DNA of 64,000 nucleotides from Dichetophora obliterata (taxonomy: Eukaryota > Arthropoda > Insecta > Diptera > Sciomyzidae): assembly GCA_963920525.1 (NCBI GenBank), contig OY986435.1, forward strand, positions 102,906,615 through 102,970,614. Reading direction: 5' to 3'. Made by a program: the position numbers and the translations under genes. Below the pieces are notes generated by a model, which was given only the letters and a program-made list of their open reading frames with translations, did no database searches and was not told where the DNA came from. This document shows, piece after piece, positions 30,227 to 41,793 of this stretch (position 1 is its first letter; every line of letters starts with the position of its first letter).

Positions 30227-30631
30227 TTTAAGCGCGCAGCAAACAAAGACAACCAAACCACCAAACGCAAAGAGCAACAACAGCAACAGCGATAATAACC
30301 GTAAACTCAAGTTTTTTCCTTTTTACTTTTGTGTTCAGAGCGAGGCAAACTTTATTTTACAAATAAAGGCTAGTTATGTGTTATAAATTTAAGAACTTTT
30401 AATATCCACGAAACCACAAATTCTTTATTAACAATGTTTTGATAATATCAGAATTGTTTTACTTTTTTAAATATAGTTAAAGAGACTTGATCGACGGCTA
30501 ACAATTTCACGTTCTACTCTAACATAGCGTTGCCAGATGCCAGAGTTAATACTTAAAAAAAGACACAGCAGTGTATTGCTGTGAACCGTAATAGGCCTAT
30601 AAAGGTGACCGTTGGCTACATTAGTCACTAT

Positions 30632-30848
30632 GGCCGTATTCAGCGGAGTCAAGTTGTGTTAATTGTGTTAAAAATCACTAAATGCTACAATTATGGGAGC
30701 CATTACAATTAAATTGTTTACTGATTCTTAACTATTACTATTGTATTATTACTATTTATATACTTTTCAGACTTTAAGAGTAACAACACATTCTGAAAAA
30801 AACATCTCTCACTACTGTTAATAGCTCACAACTCCGCTGAATGAGGCC
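30632..30848. mobile_element. MITE, 217 bp, with TAT duplication
   Basis: The inverted ends GGCCGTATTCAGCGGAGT and GGCCTCATTCAGCGGAGT (reverse complement of the right end) are flanked on both sides by TAT (30629-30631 and 30849-30851). There is no gene. It resembles the end style of the 14154 element (GGCCATTCAC). From 30849 to 31291 nothing else was seen. Confidence 0.7.
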
Positions 30849-31291
30849 TATATGCCCAACACTTTTTAACAACATTTGACATAAGGCCGCCACTCTTATT
30901 TAGGGATGAAAATTGAGCGTTAACGGAAAGCGGCTGAGAACGCGCCACTAAACGCTCTTGTTTAGGTTTCATAGTTAGGTTTAATGTATTTAATTAAAAA
31001 AACGAACAAAATTATATTTCTTTAAGTATTTTTATTTCTGATATATCTATTAACTTAATTTTCATTGAAGTTTGTAAATTAAAATAATTTAAAAAGTTAT
31101 TAATGCACTAAAAAATCAGAGCAATAAAAGTACTAGAACAAAATTAGTAGTAGTCAATTTAGTAGCAATTAGTATGATATTTGGGCAACCGTGTGCATTT
31201 TTTGCTTTAAGACATTGCTCTCATTTTCAAATAAGCATATCAATTTGAGAAAACGTCAAAAATACGAATAACCTTTAAATAATTAAATCAT

Positions 31292-31531
31292 TGGGTCATG
31301 TGAATAAAAAATCAGCAAATGCTTTTACTGAATTTTTCTAGTAAAAAGTATGGATTTAGTGAATAAAAAAATATATATAAAAATATAGATATAGCTTAAA
31401 AAGCTTAAAGCTATATAGATATAGATATAAAAAAAGCTATATAGATATAGCTTTTTTTATTCACTAAATCCATACTTTTTACTAGAAAAATTCAGTAAAA
31501 GCATTTGCTGATTTTTTATTCACATGACCCA
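31292..31531. mobile_element. Palindromic MITE, 240 bp
   Basis: The arms 31292-31372 and 31451-31531 are almost exact reverse complements (TGGGTCATGTGAATAAAAAA and on). The centre is an AT-rich stretch with repeated ATATAGATATAGCTTT words. No coding sequence. Confidence 0.85.
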
Positions 31532-31662
31532 TTGTCTGCATTAATATAAACGAAAAAATCAGAGAAGTGTGCACGAGTTTTTATATAAAAGTTTTTTAAT
31601 ATAATATGGAATAGTTTTACTACATATTCGTAATTATTTTGTTGAAAAATCTTTCTTAATTA

Positions 31663-32619
31663 CACTGTGCGGCAATTTAGAACTTTTTTGTTGTATCGGA
31701 GATACCTTTGTTTGTTTCTAGTAGAGGAGCACTCCCAGAACACGACCTCATACTCCATTTTCTTGTAGAGGGTCTCAATTTTTTTTAATTGGCCAATTCA
31801 TTCTGCAGGTAAAATGAAAAAGAAAAACATAAAAGTGCTTGTAAGGGATTTATTTGCCCAATAGATAATATGATTGAAGTATTCCTAATTTTTATTTATT
31901 TATTTTTTCTTTTTTCCTACAAATTTTTCGCCTGAGTACGATTTTTAGTATAGAGGGTTTTGAAAGTTAATAAGAATACAAAGTTTTTATTAAAATGTTT
32001 AAAAAAAAATTAATTTAATATGAACATAAAATAGATATAGGCAATATAAATACTCTATAAAATCAACTTGTATGTTCTGCATGAATATGTACTTAAACGC
32101 TTGGTTTTTTTGGCGTACGATTCTCAAAAGGCAGCGTGACCTGATGGAATCGCCCTCCCTGCTCATCAGATTCCGTGGGTACTTCTTTGAGGAAAAAATC
32201 CATGTGGTGAAAATTTTGTTTTTTATAGAAGTACGATTCGGAAAAAACGATTTAATTAAAAACACAAAAATCCAAAACCATCAAATTTTTTGAATATCAA
32301 AAAATCAAACAGTAAAAACAAAGCAAAAAAAATATTAGGAGAGTGGTATTTCAGGTGGATTTGGGAATACTCGCCATCATATTCTCCATACATTTTTATT
32401 GGGAAAATGAATCCTTTACAAGCTTCTTTGTTTTTCTTTCTCATTTTAAATTATAATAAAAATTCGAAATGGCCGCACAATTTGCAGAATGAATTGTACC
32501 AATTAAAAAAAAATTGAGATCCTCTACGACAAAACGGAGTATGAGGTCGTGTTCTTTGAATACTCCTATACTAGAGACAAGCATCAATTTCTCCGTTACA
32601 TTTTGGCTGTCGCACTGTG
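31663..32619. mobile_element. Non-autonomous element with CACTGTGCG ends and TTA duplication
   Basis: The ends CACTGTGCGGCA and CACAGTGCGACA (reverse complement of the right end) extend into about 150 bases of inverted similarity, including AGAACACGACCTCATACTCC on both sides. TTA flanks both ends (31660-31662 and 32620-32622). The 957-base length and 3-bp duplication fit an EnSpm/CACTA-like or Harbinger-like non-autonomous element. The small frames at 32072-32517 are AT-rich and lie in the interior without similarity. Confidence 0.75.
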
Positions 32620-33003
32620 TTATTTTTTATACAATCATAATATGATACGTTACGTGACAGATTTTTCCCTTCAAAATACAAACATTTTTTTAGTTTTATT
32701 TATTTAATTGAACTAGAGCAGCAAATAAAGTGTAATTCAGGACCGTTACAATCGAAAACTAAATTCGAAAAATTAAACCAAATTCGAAAATTTTATTAAA
32801 CTTTGTATTATAAGATTATTTATTATATTTATAAAATGTCAACTTCCGTTAAAATTGTTTAACTTTTGTCACCATTTTTAAACTTTTGTTGCCATTCATC
32901 ATGTTTGCTACCATTTTTAAAAATCAAATTGAGATCAGATCTCAGTAGTCTCATAGCTCTAGTCTCATAAATGAAGGGAAATAAGCTTCAACACACTTAA
33001 AAA

Positions 33004-33177
33004 TTTGCACTGAATTTTCAAACTATCGCGAATTGTATCTCCTAAACCAAACAGGAGCGACAATTTCTGTTTTCTTATTTAAGCTTAAATGTATTTAGTG
33101 CAAAAGTGCAAAAATAAAATGTCAGTCTCGAATGGCTTAGGAGACAAAATTCGCGAAAAATGTGCGTTCAGTGCAAA
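33004..33177. mobile_element. Short MITE with TTTGCACTGAA ends
   Basis: TTTGCACTGAA, then TCGCGAATTGTATCTCCTAA, is mirrored at the right end with small changes (CGCGAATTTTGTCTCCTAAG, reverse complement). A related half lies near 40740-40870 (TTTATCTCCTAAGC and TTGCACCATTGCA). No gene. Confidence 0.55.
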
Positions 33178-33285
33178 ATGTGGAATATTTTACTTTTAGC
33201 TAAAATTAATTATTCAATTTTATCTAGTTTAGAAGTTATGTGTTTTGCGAGTAACCGTCCAAAGTTGAACAAATAATTTGTACTT

Positions 33286-33573
33286 TTAGCTTAATACATG
33301 AATTGATGTTGATGGCGCTTCACGCACACTTTCTGCCACAGCAGCAATATTCTAGGGTGTACGCACTGCTTTTGGCTTTTCACGCTTTGGTTTATCGATG
33401 AGGATGCCAGTTTCTTTCTCTTTTTTCACAAGATAACGAACATACGGAGCTGACGGTGCTTCTCTTCTTCCAAAATCCGTACGCAATTTTCGCACACATT
33501 CTGCAACATTACCATGATTTTCAAAGTAATGTCGCAATATTTCCCAGCGTTGTTCAAGCGTATACCCAACCAT
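33286..33573 (-). pseudogene. Mariner-type transposase HTH fragment
   Basis: From an ATG at 33573: MVGYTLEQRWEILRHYFENH, then VRKLRTDFGRREAPSAPYVR, then KETGILIDKPKREKPKAVRTP. A TAG interrupts, after which NIAAVAESVREAPSTSIH continues in the same frame. This is the N-terminal helix-turn-helix plus linker of insect mariner-like transposases. These domains bind terminal repeats; the catalytic DDD half is absent, since the frame stops at 33286. It is a truncated, inactive remnant with one premature stop. Confidence 0.75.
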
Positions 33574-34147
33574 ATTCGTTCAGCGGAAGGATAAAACTAA
33601 TTATCTGTCAAATCAGACATGAGCTAAGTGTTACCATTCACGAAATAAGCACTAGTTGAAAAAAAAACGTTAGATGGCTGGCCCTTTATTACAACCAGGG
33701 TTGATAAAAATCATGATTTTTTTTAAATATCAAAAAATCAGATTATTTTGATTTCCCAGCAGCAAAAACTGATATCGTTGCTTTAAAAATCACAATATCA
33801 TCGATGCCAAAGTGCTCTTTGAAGCAGCTTTGATCAGTGGTGAGAATTTTATATTTTTGATACTTTATTTGAAATTTTTGAAACTTGTTAGAATCAAACA
33901 TAAAAAGCCTTTGAAAAAAACGTTGCAAATTAAATACTTCAACAAATTTAATCTTTGTGTAAAAAAAAGTTATAAAATTAAAATTATAAAAAATTTTAAA
34001 AAATGTTATAAGTGTTATATTATCAATGTTGTAAATTATTATAAATACTCTTTTTATAATTGTGGTCTACTATATTTAATAGGCAAATTTATTAACTGAT
34101 TATATTGTGATTCTTGCAAAAGAATTCCGGTAGCAGTAGTTTATATT

Positions 34148-34389
34148 TGCCCTTATTCTTGTTGCCACCTCGCCTATGTGAGAGTTCTCATACTCGTGTC
34201 ACGTCACTATAAATCTGTTATTCTTGTTGTCATGTGACGTAGTTCATAAACTCAAGTATTCTTGTTGTCATGTGACGTAGTTCATAAACTCAGTGCAGGT
34301 CACATGACAACAAGAATACCAGATTTCTAGTGACGTGACACGAGTATGAGAACTCTCACATAGGCGAGGTGACAACAAGAATAAGGGCA
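34148..34389. mobile_element. Palindromic MITE, 242 bp, ATT duplication
   Basis: TGCCCTTATTCTTGTTGCCA at the left is mirrored at the right over about 90 bases with a few mismatches. The centre carries a direct duplication of TTCTTGTTGTCATGTGACGT plus AGTTCATAAACTCA. ATT flanks both ends (34145-34147 and 34390-34392). Confidence 0.8.
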
Positions 34390-34392
34390 ATT

Positions 34393-35769
34393 GAGATTTT
34401 TTGCCTACTTGTAAGAATCAGTAAGCATTTTGCTGTTATTCTTTAGTTGCTTGATAGCAGCAATAATGACTAAATTGAGATATTTGGATTGCTTGGTGTC
34501 AGCAAAATTGATTTTATATTGATGATTTTGGTTGCGAGATGATAGCATCTGTGTTTTCTCCAAATATCTAATTTATTTTAAAATGATTAATATTGTCTCC
34601 CCACACCTTCTTTGAAAGTAAAAAAGCAAAAATTTTGTGATTTTTATATAGTTTTATTGTATCACTAAAGCATCGATAGCTTTCGTATGACATGCAATGT
34701 TAAAAAATATATAAAGCTACTTACAAAAAGGTATCGATGGTTGATAACAAAAAAATCGCTGAATTATTACTAAAGCATCGATACCTACGACTGCTGGTTT
34801 ATATCAGATTTTTTATTTTAGTCTAAATTAAATTAGATGAAATAAAATAAATCAAGTAATTAAAGTTTGTTATTTATTGACCTTTTTGACATGCTAATCA
34901 CGTTTTATATATTTAGATTTTTGATTAGAAATACCAACATCGCAGCTTTTGCTGTTCCAATTTTGTTTCGTAGTTTACTGAGCATTAAATTGAAAGTGGA
35001 AAACCGCGATTGCAGTGAGCAGTTGTTTTATTATTTCCAACTGATCCTGAGTCAAGAGTGTTGGCTTTTTTATGACGCCTTCGTTCTTTAGAACCCCTGC
35101 GAAATAACTTTATTTGAAATAATCGCATTTGAATCTCACGAATTCCATGTCACGCACTGTTTCAGCGTACAAATAAAATTGTAACTGATTTAGTTAATAA
35201 ATTTTTGCGAAAGCTAGTTTGCAATTTTTAATAATTAATTGTACGCTCTATTTAAAACGTGTAAAGGTTTTATCAATCCATTTGTTAATTTCAGTGATAT
35301 TAAGCAAAATGTAGCGTACGCACGTGTTACAAAATTTACCCTTTAAAAATTTGATGTCAGCTTCTATCTGAAATTTCTGCGAATCGACTTCAGATAGAAT
35401 TTTCATTATTTTCACAGCAATAAGAGGTTTTCCTAGATTATATTAGTAGTTAAATTATTTGAGAAAAAAAAAATTAAAAAACAATTTTTTAAACTTTAAA
35501 CACCGTCACGCACATGTTTCATTCGTCACGAACCATTACTCCGTATGTTCATATTACTTGTTACCTTCGACCATATTTACTAAAAACTGAAATGCAAAAC
35601 AAAATTATTAAAATTTTCTTATATTTTAATCTCTTTTATTGGAAACAAAAAATAATTCAAGAAACAAATGTTGAAAATAAAAACTCTTATAAAGTATGCT
35701 CGAATAATAAAAATTATGAAACTCTTTCATTCAATTGAAGTATGTATTGAAATATTCATATAAATCAAG
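34393..35769. other. No recognisable gene
   Basis: Very AT-rich. Short frames (34867-35091 plus, 35514-35738 plus) show no similarity I know. ACTAAAGCATCGATA occurs twice (about 34664 and 34779). It may be decayed DNA of the DDE-like element to its right. Confidence 0.4.
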
Positions 35770-36930
35770 TATTCGGTTTTTAAATATTGCCTGGACTTGT
35801 TATTAAAGCGAGAGAAAAGGCAATTGTGCGAAACTTCCACAAAGCGTTTTAATTGGCGCTTTTGCATTCCGGGCAAACGAGAATGCTTCCATATTGGATT
35901 AAGTTGTATGCGAGTAACCGTTATAGATTCCTTACTTTTATAGAATATTTTAATATTTTTTAATTTGTCGGTTGCGCAATTAGCAAAATCTTCTGCAGTA
36001 TGAATTGTTGTTTGGCGCGACCTTATTTGCGTCCAAACACATCTTTTTACGGTACCTCCGTGTGATGTTGCGAAGAATGATCAAGTAATTTTCACATTGT
36101 AAATTGATTGAAGCCTTATTATTGAAGAACAAATTTACTTTTAAACTGAGCAGCCCAGCCATCAGAAAAAATGTTAAATTTCTTTAATTCAGGAGTTTTC
36201 ATAATCAGGAAATCTAAAATGGTCCTTAAAAAGGTGAATACCGAATATTTATCATGACTCAAATCATTGCTTATAATGGCAATTGACTAAGTCTCATTTT
36301 TCGTCCATACACAAAAAACGAACACTGTGACTTGCTCATAAGAAAAATGAGCAGCTTGCACTTAATCCTGCAAAATTATAGAAAAATTTTCGGCGAAGTC
36401 AACTTGAATTATAGCCTCGTCTTGATTAATTGCTTTTTTATATTTTTTAAATGTTTTTACTGAACATTGATAACGTAACAGTGCATCTTGAATTTCGGCA
36501 GTTCTGCTTACAGCTCTTCTATTGCTCTGGTTACAGACGATTGAAATTAATTTTCCTGAACTCGACCATTTTCATTATTTTTCTCCCATTTTTTCCAAAA
36601 ACTATTTGTCGCTGACATTATATTCGCAATCACAGCATCTTTCCAACATACAGTTTTCACTGTCCACATCACAACAAACCTCGTTTAAAAGTTCCTTATA
36701 CATCAATGGAAGCCCGTCAATGTTTTTTAGGCTAAGCATAAATTTATAAAATTATCGTGCAATTTGCAAACCACAAACGTTGTGTGGTGTATCTCTCACA
36801 ACGATGACATTTTGGGGGCGTAATTGAAAGAATTTTGAACGCCCTGTTTTTTCAGTGACATCACAATATCAATTTCATCACAATATATTTCATACGCTCT
36901 GGGGAATGCCTTCTTAATCAGGTCAATGAT
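35770..36930 (-). pseudogene. Decayed DDE-like TE protein (DFAEN / DGxxxQFK family)
   Basis: No intact frame survives, but in pieces on the minus strand a familiar protein order appears. First come RPQNVIVVRDTPHNVC-like residues (about 36800), then a Cys cluster with ENCMLERCCDCEYN (36617-36655). IIQVDFAENFSIILQD follows at about 36380-36415, IISNDLSHDKYSVFTF next, FNIFSDGWAAQFKSKF at 36131-36167, and finally TSHGGTVKRCVWTQIR. Asp, Asp-Gly and the His-Gly-Gly box suggest an RNase-H-like transposase fold. Similar predicted proteins are widespread in invertebrate genomes as uncharacterised loci. I cannot name the superfamily. Many stops and frame changes make it dead. Its 5' side is cut by the LINE remnant starting at 36934. 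Confidence 0.5.
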
Positions 36931-36933
36931 GCG

Positions 36934-38965
36934 AAACCTTATTGCAATAATTGTAACCAAGTCGGTCACCCGGCGAATTGGAGAGGTTGTGAAGTGTTTA
37001 AAAAATTTCTGGCTAGTAAAAATAAAAAGCTAAAAGATGCGGCAGATCTGAAGAAGGCTGCTCAGTTTAATACAATCCAAGCTGTTTCAGATGGAGGTCT
37101 CTCCAATTCAAAAAGACCATTCGCAAGTTTTTTCTACCCTCAAGCTCCTCACTCACTCACTCAGTAAAACATCCTCCATGCATCTAAGAGTTCCTTAAAC
37201 TTGCAGAGTTTTTTTTAGTGCCTGAACAATTATGTCTTGAACAACAAATAACATTTTTTTTAACAGTTACAGAAATATGCCTGTGGAACAGGCTAAAGCG
37301 CAATTTATTAAATTGTTATTTAATTGTTAAATCGGCCTATGGTCCATAACACCTCCAATTTCCTCTCTTTCAATGTAAGGTCGCTGGTCGATGCCAGCAG
37401 AAAGCTAGATCTATTAACTACTTTAACCCATTAAGCGCCACTGTACTCAGTTGAGTAAAGCAAAATATTTTTAACTTTTAAAGTTTTCTTTGTTGTTAAG
37501 CATTAGTGAATTTTTTTGTTAATTGCCAATTTTTAAGCGGGTCAATTCCATTTGTTTCTCATCTTTTTTTTTAATATGTTTTCTTAAAAAAAAAAAATAA
37601 AAAATATAAAAAAATAAAAAATATAAAAAAATAAAAAATATAAAAAATAAAAAAATATAAAATTTTTTTTTTGGCTATTTTAGTTTGTTTTCTATTGTAA
37701 AATAAACATTTTTACACTTTTCATTTGGCTGTTAATGGGTTAAGAAGCCATAACATCGATTTTGGTTTTGTTCAAGAAAGTCACGTTCGCAACTCTACAG
37801 TTTTCCTTGAGGAGTATGATTTTATCGCAGAGTTCATGTGTGTGGTGTCTGTGTGAGAATTGCCTTAAAAAATTCACACACAACCGTGTGGCGATTCAGG
37901 GAGTCTCATTCCCTCATTGCTTCGTGCAACTATCTCTGTCAGGGATCAATATTCATAAAACGCTTCTACTAGGCTCCATTCCTTGTAATTTTCCTTCCTC
38001 GCAAATTTACTCAAGTCTTTGCGAAATGGCAAGCTTTTCAAAAAATTTCAAGGGCACTGTTATCGGGTGAGACTTCAACGGGAGAAGTTATGATTGGGGT
38101 GACAGTTTTGAAAATAGTAACGGAAAATTTTTTTCAAAATGGTTGCAGGACAACTCTATGGACTTCATCAGAATTGCGGATAGCAGACCGTCGTTTCCTT
38201 CTGCTGCTTCTTTCCTCGATCATTTTCTAATAAGTTCTAACTTAATACAATAAATCTTAACTTCTCTATTAAAAGCCTTCCAACTTTTTCTGACCACTAC
38301 CCAATTTGTCTCAATTTGGATATAAATAACATTGAACTCTTGATTAAAATGGCGCGTTGTTTCACCTCCTTAAAAAAAACTCACTGGTCCCATTTCAATC
38401 GTGATTTGGAAAACAAGCTAGCTGACAAAATTCCACCAACCAACATCAACCTTCGAAACAGTGACATAGATTTCCATATCGACAGTCTCTCTTCTATAAT
38501 TAAATCTAACATTGCCTTACACTCTGAGAAAGTGGAGTGTTAAAGAGACAAAATTTTCGTATCGGACAAGATCTTAAATCTTTTTAAAATCAAACACGAG
38601 TGGCAAAAAAAACTAAAAAAATATTCCACAGAAATTTTAATAGAACAAGCGTGGAGTACAAGCTCCTTTCAAGTCAGATTCAGTTATTAAAAATCATTAT
38701 CAAAGAACAGGTCCAATTGGAGCAAGCGAGAGAATTTAGGAAAATATTAGAAGCAATAAAGCCAGGACTTAACGCATACAAACAAATATATGAAATAGTT
38801 GGCAAGAAGAAAAAATTATCTTATTCAGAAATCTCTGCCAATGGTGTCGTTCTGACGGACGAGTTAGATAATTTGGAGGTCTTCCGTGTTCATTACGAAC
38901 AAATCTACTCAGAACATCTGCCTGACAAAAATGACGTAGCGGACATAAAAACATGGTCTCTGCTA
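36934..38965 (+). pseudogene. Broken Jockey/I-type LINE (ORF1 end and ORF2 endonuclease)
   Basis: It starts inside ORF1 with a CCHC-like knuckle (KPYCNNCNQVGHPANWRGC). ORF2 begins at an ATG at 37339 (MVHNTSNFLSFNVRSL). Its endonuclease frame reads into LLTTL at 37426, is interrupted by a 313-bp MITE, and resumes at 37744 with RSHNIDFGFVQESHV. Stops follow, then GTVIG*DFNGRSYDWGDSFE and a Ser-Phe-Leu-Asp-His region. A linker with EFRKILEAIKPGLNAYKQI reaches about 38955. No reverse transcriptase domain remains. Several stops and shifts show it is inactive. Confidence 0.7.
37427..37739. mobile_element. piggyBac-like MITE inserted in the LINE at TTAA
   Basis: The ends CCCATTAAGCGCC and (reverse complement) CCCATTAACAGCC are flanked on both sides by TTAA (37423-37426 and 37740-37743), the piggyBac target. 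Reading across the site with one TTAA restores the endonuclease frame of the host LINE, which confirms the exact boundaries. The interior contains an A/T simple repeat (37580-37670). Confidence 0.9.
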
Positions 38966-38998
38966 CCTTTTCGGATCTTTATCTCTGTGTCGCAAGAA

Positions 38999-39745
38999 AG
39001 AGTTCTGCTTTTCTTGATTAGCATTAAGTTGAAGATAGGACACAACTATCGGTGTTTTTGCGTAACCTGATGCAACAAAATTTAAACATCGAAATAGTTA
39101 TCTGATTAGTTAGGATAATTTGCAAAGGTTTTGATTCTAGATGCCACCACAGCAAACTACTGAACTACAAAGCCGTGACAAGGTACTACAAATTTTAAAG
39201 TAAAATTATTTCTGTACCAAATAAATATAACAAAAAAACGGAAGACCACGTGAATGCGTGAAAATAGAAGTGGAAAAAATCCAAAATGTCAAATCTTTAT
39301 TACCCTATATTCCACCAATACACCATTCCTTTTATAAAAAAATAAAATCAACAAACAGAAAACGAAGAGGAAATTCCAGAAAATTTTTGAAGGATTATAA
39401 ATAATATACTAATTGTTTCGTTTTTGTTATAATTTTTTTTTTTTTTGCAACTTTTATGCTGTCTTATCTATATTTAAGTTGTGTTCTTAAGAGCTGTACC
39501 TTGCTTTTCTTGATTAGTATTAAGATATAGATAGGACACAAAAACACTAAAGCAAGAGTACTGCTTTTCTTGATTAGCATTAAGTTAGGACACAACTATC
39601 GGTGTTTTTTGCATAACCTGATGCAACAAAATTGAAACATCGAAATAGTCATGTGATTTAGGATAATTCGCAAAGGTTTTGATTTTAGATGCCACCTCAG
39701 CAAAATACTGAACTACAAAGCCATGATAAGGTACTACAAATTTTA
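38999..39745 (+). repeat. Direct repeat pair, about 200 bp each
   Basis: 38999-39203 and 39556-39745 share TGCTTTTCTTGATTAGCATT, CACAACTATCGGTGTTTTT, AACCTGATGCAACAAAATT and a TACTGAACTACAAAGCC segment, with about one difference in ten by eye. A third piece of the start (CTTGATTAGTATTAAG) lies near 39517. These could be diverged LTRs or a duplicated MITE; no coding sequence lies between. Confidence 0.55.
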
Positions 39746-40489
39746 AATATCTCTTAGGAGAAATTGTACATGCTAATGTTTAATTTATCAAATTTATGTA
39801 ATAGTGCTGAAAATGTAACATATAGTTAAACATTGTTAGGTATTTCAATTAATACATGAGTAAAGTAAAAATTTTTGAATAAATGCGATAACTTTATTGT
39901 AAATTAACTGTTAAGCCAATGTAGCTTGCTCCTTTAAAGCCCTTCGGCAATGGAGCGCAAACATTTTGTCTATAATTGTATGATTTTATGAAATAAAAAA
40001 AAAAAGTAAGAATTATTTCTGTAAAAACATGATAAACCATACAAATTTTAGAACACGTTTTCTTAGAAACAACATGATTATCAACCGAAATAAAAAAGGA
40101 AATATGCCTCGCTGGTTTCTCAAAGCACTTCATCAGTATTTATAGGTTATTTATGGTTACAAGCTTCCAAACTATTTTCCTATATGGAAAACATGATAAA
40201 CCATTACAAATTTGAAAGTAAAAATTATTTGCGTAAAAACATGATAAGCCACATAAATTAAAATAAATATTGATCAATGTTTTTTTATATATTTCCTTTA
40301 GTGGTTAATAAGAAAACTTCGTCTAAATAAGTCACTATAGTCACGCATTACATGAGAGAAGCACAGCAGATAAAAATTATATTGCTTAAAATCATGAAAT
40401 CATGTGATTTTTTAATTAAATCATTTGATTTTAATTGCGATTTAAATCACTGATTAAAATCAACTGATTTAAATCATCACAAACCTGAT
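39746..40489. repeat. Diffuse repeats of ACATGATAAACCA-type words
   Basis: AAACATGATAAACCATACAA recurs with variation at about 40026, 40187 and 40235, next to AAGTAAAAATTATTT words also seen near 39200. 40385-40487 is an ATGATTTAAATCA-rich palindromic tract. No gene is supported. Confidence 0.4.
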
Positions 40490-40725
40490 GAAATACTACC
40501 AAAATGTTAAGTTTATAGAAGCTAATTTCTCCTTTTACGATGCAATCGCGGCGATTTTAAATACACCTTTTTAATGTGTATAACTACTTCAAAGAATTTT
40601 AAAAAGGCCCTTTTAGCTAAAAGTAAAATACTACTAAAATGCTAAATGTGTAGAAGCTAATTTCCCCTTTTACGAAGCAATCACGGCAATTTGTAATACA
40701 TTTTTGAATGAATTTTAAATAAGCT
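40490..40725 (+). repeat. Imperfect tandem duplication, about 134-bp period
   Basis: AAATACTACCAAAATGTTAA and TAGAAGCTAATTTCTCCTTT at 40490-40545 recur at 40627-40675 (AAATACTACTAAAATGCTAA, TAGAAGCTAATTTCCCCTTT). No gene from here to 41379. Confidence 0.6.
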
Positions 40726-41379
40726 ACAGTTATTTACCTGAAATGCGTACTTTGTTGAATTTTATCTCCTAAGCTATGAGACCGGCAATTTTTATTGCAC
40801 CATTGCATTTAGTAGGCCAAAATACATATGCAAAAAGGGGGTGAGCGCTAAAGTAAAATTAGTAAATAACTTACCAACACTTTTCTTTATACTCTCTTGG
40901 TGCTCGAACCTCAAGTTCTCATAGTTACCGATATCCCCTATACAACCGGGTCGTTGCTTATTAAAGAAACAAGTCTCATGAAACCAGTTCGGTTGCTTAG
41001 AGTCATGGAACGCAGACTAGGAATATAAGCAATGAATAAGAGTACAGAACTATTTTAACCACACAAACCTGCACCATTGCAGCTATTCGCAAAGATCCCT
41101 GTGATATACTTGTCTTGCAGCCCTTGCAACTGGCCCGACCTGTCTTTGCATATTCTGCTTTATAGGGGAGTTCTATTTCCATATTACTTACTTAAGAAAT
41201 AAAAATTGAACAAACTCTTATTACTTTACACAACAAATATATATAAATTTAATGATGAAATACCTTAGCTCGTTTAGCAAATTTTGACTTTTAAGAACTG
41301 CTGCACAAAACGCTGAAACTAGGCGCCAAACAGGGTTGATTTCATAAGCGCCGTTCACATTTAAAATTTTCGTCTCACC

Positions 41380-41793
41380 CAGTGATGTTCCTCGACGCGT
41401 CGTATTTAATTGTCGACATTTTGGTGTCGATAATGTAGAATGTGTCGACAATGTAGACTATGTCGAGAATTGTGTAAACAATGTCAACAAAATGCAACAC
41501 TGCGAAAATGCAAGTTCTATTTAGATTATGCTGATTCTTAAGTTCTTTTGAAAAGTCGTTTAATTAACACAAACTAACAAATTTTACAACTAAGCAAACA
41601 AAAACCATGCCCAGAAGGCATAAAAATAAGGAATACTCCGAACTTGGACTCAATTTAATTAAATATCATAATAAAAATGCAGCCTCTTATATTAATTACC
41701 TACACGTCGTTAAAAGCAATTGTCTACACGACATTGTCGATACCGTCGACAATAGTTTTGTTGACATCAAGTTGTCTACGCCGCACATCACTG
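41380..41793. mobile_element. hAT-type MITE, 414 bp, 8-bp duplication GTCTCACC
   Basis: It starts CAGTGATGTTCC and ends with the reverse complement of CAGTGATGTGCG. It is flanked by an exact 8-bp repeat GTCTCACC (41372-41379 and 41794-41801), the hallmark of hAT transposition. Both halves are rich in GTCGAC-type words. The 104-codon frame at 41607-41921 starts inside the element and runs out into flanking DNA, so it is not a gene. Confidence 0.92.

Larger units (their letters stand above)
25851..30360 (-). mobile_element. Full-length non-LTR retrotransposon, LINE-C
   Basis: Minus strand: leader, ORF1 30226-29324, a 298-base inter-ORF gap, ORF2 29025-26194, an AT-rich 3' UTR and an ATTT tail. 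Both frames are intact. Its reverse transcriptase signature (SGVPQGSVLGPILF) and ORF1 differ from LINE-A and LINE-B, so it belongs to another clade of the CR1/Jockey assemblage. The 5' end is approximate. Confidence 0.78.

Noticed and set aside
30227..30310. Hydrophobic N-terminal extension of LINE-C ORF1 (signal-peptide-like)
   Set aside because: The open frame there begins with TTG, not ATG. The conserved Cys cluster starts right after the ATG at 30226.
33696..40487. A 6.8-kb hAT element bounded by CAGGGTTGATAAAAATCATG and a similar inverted tract
   Set aside because: Both tracts are low-complexity ATCATGATTT sequence, the flanking 8 bases do not match, and the interior is a mixture of unrelated elements.
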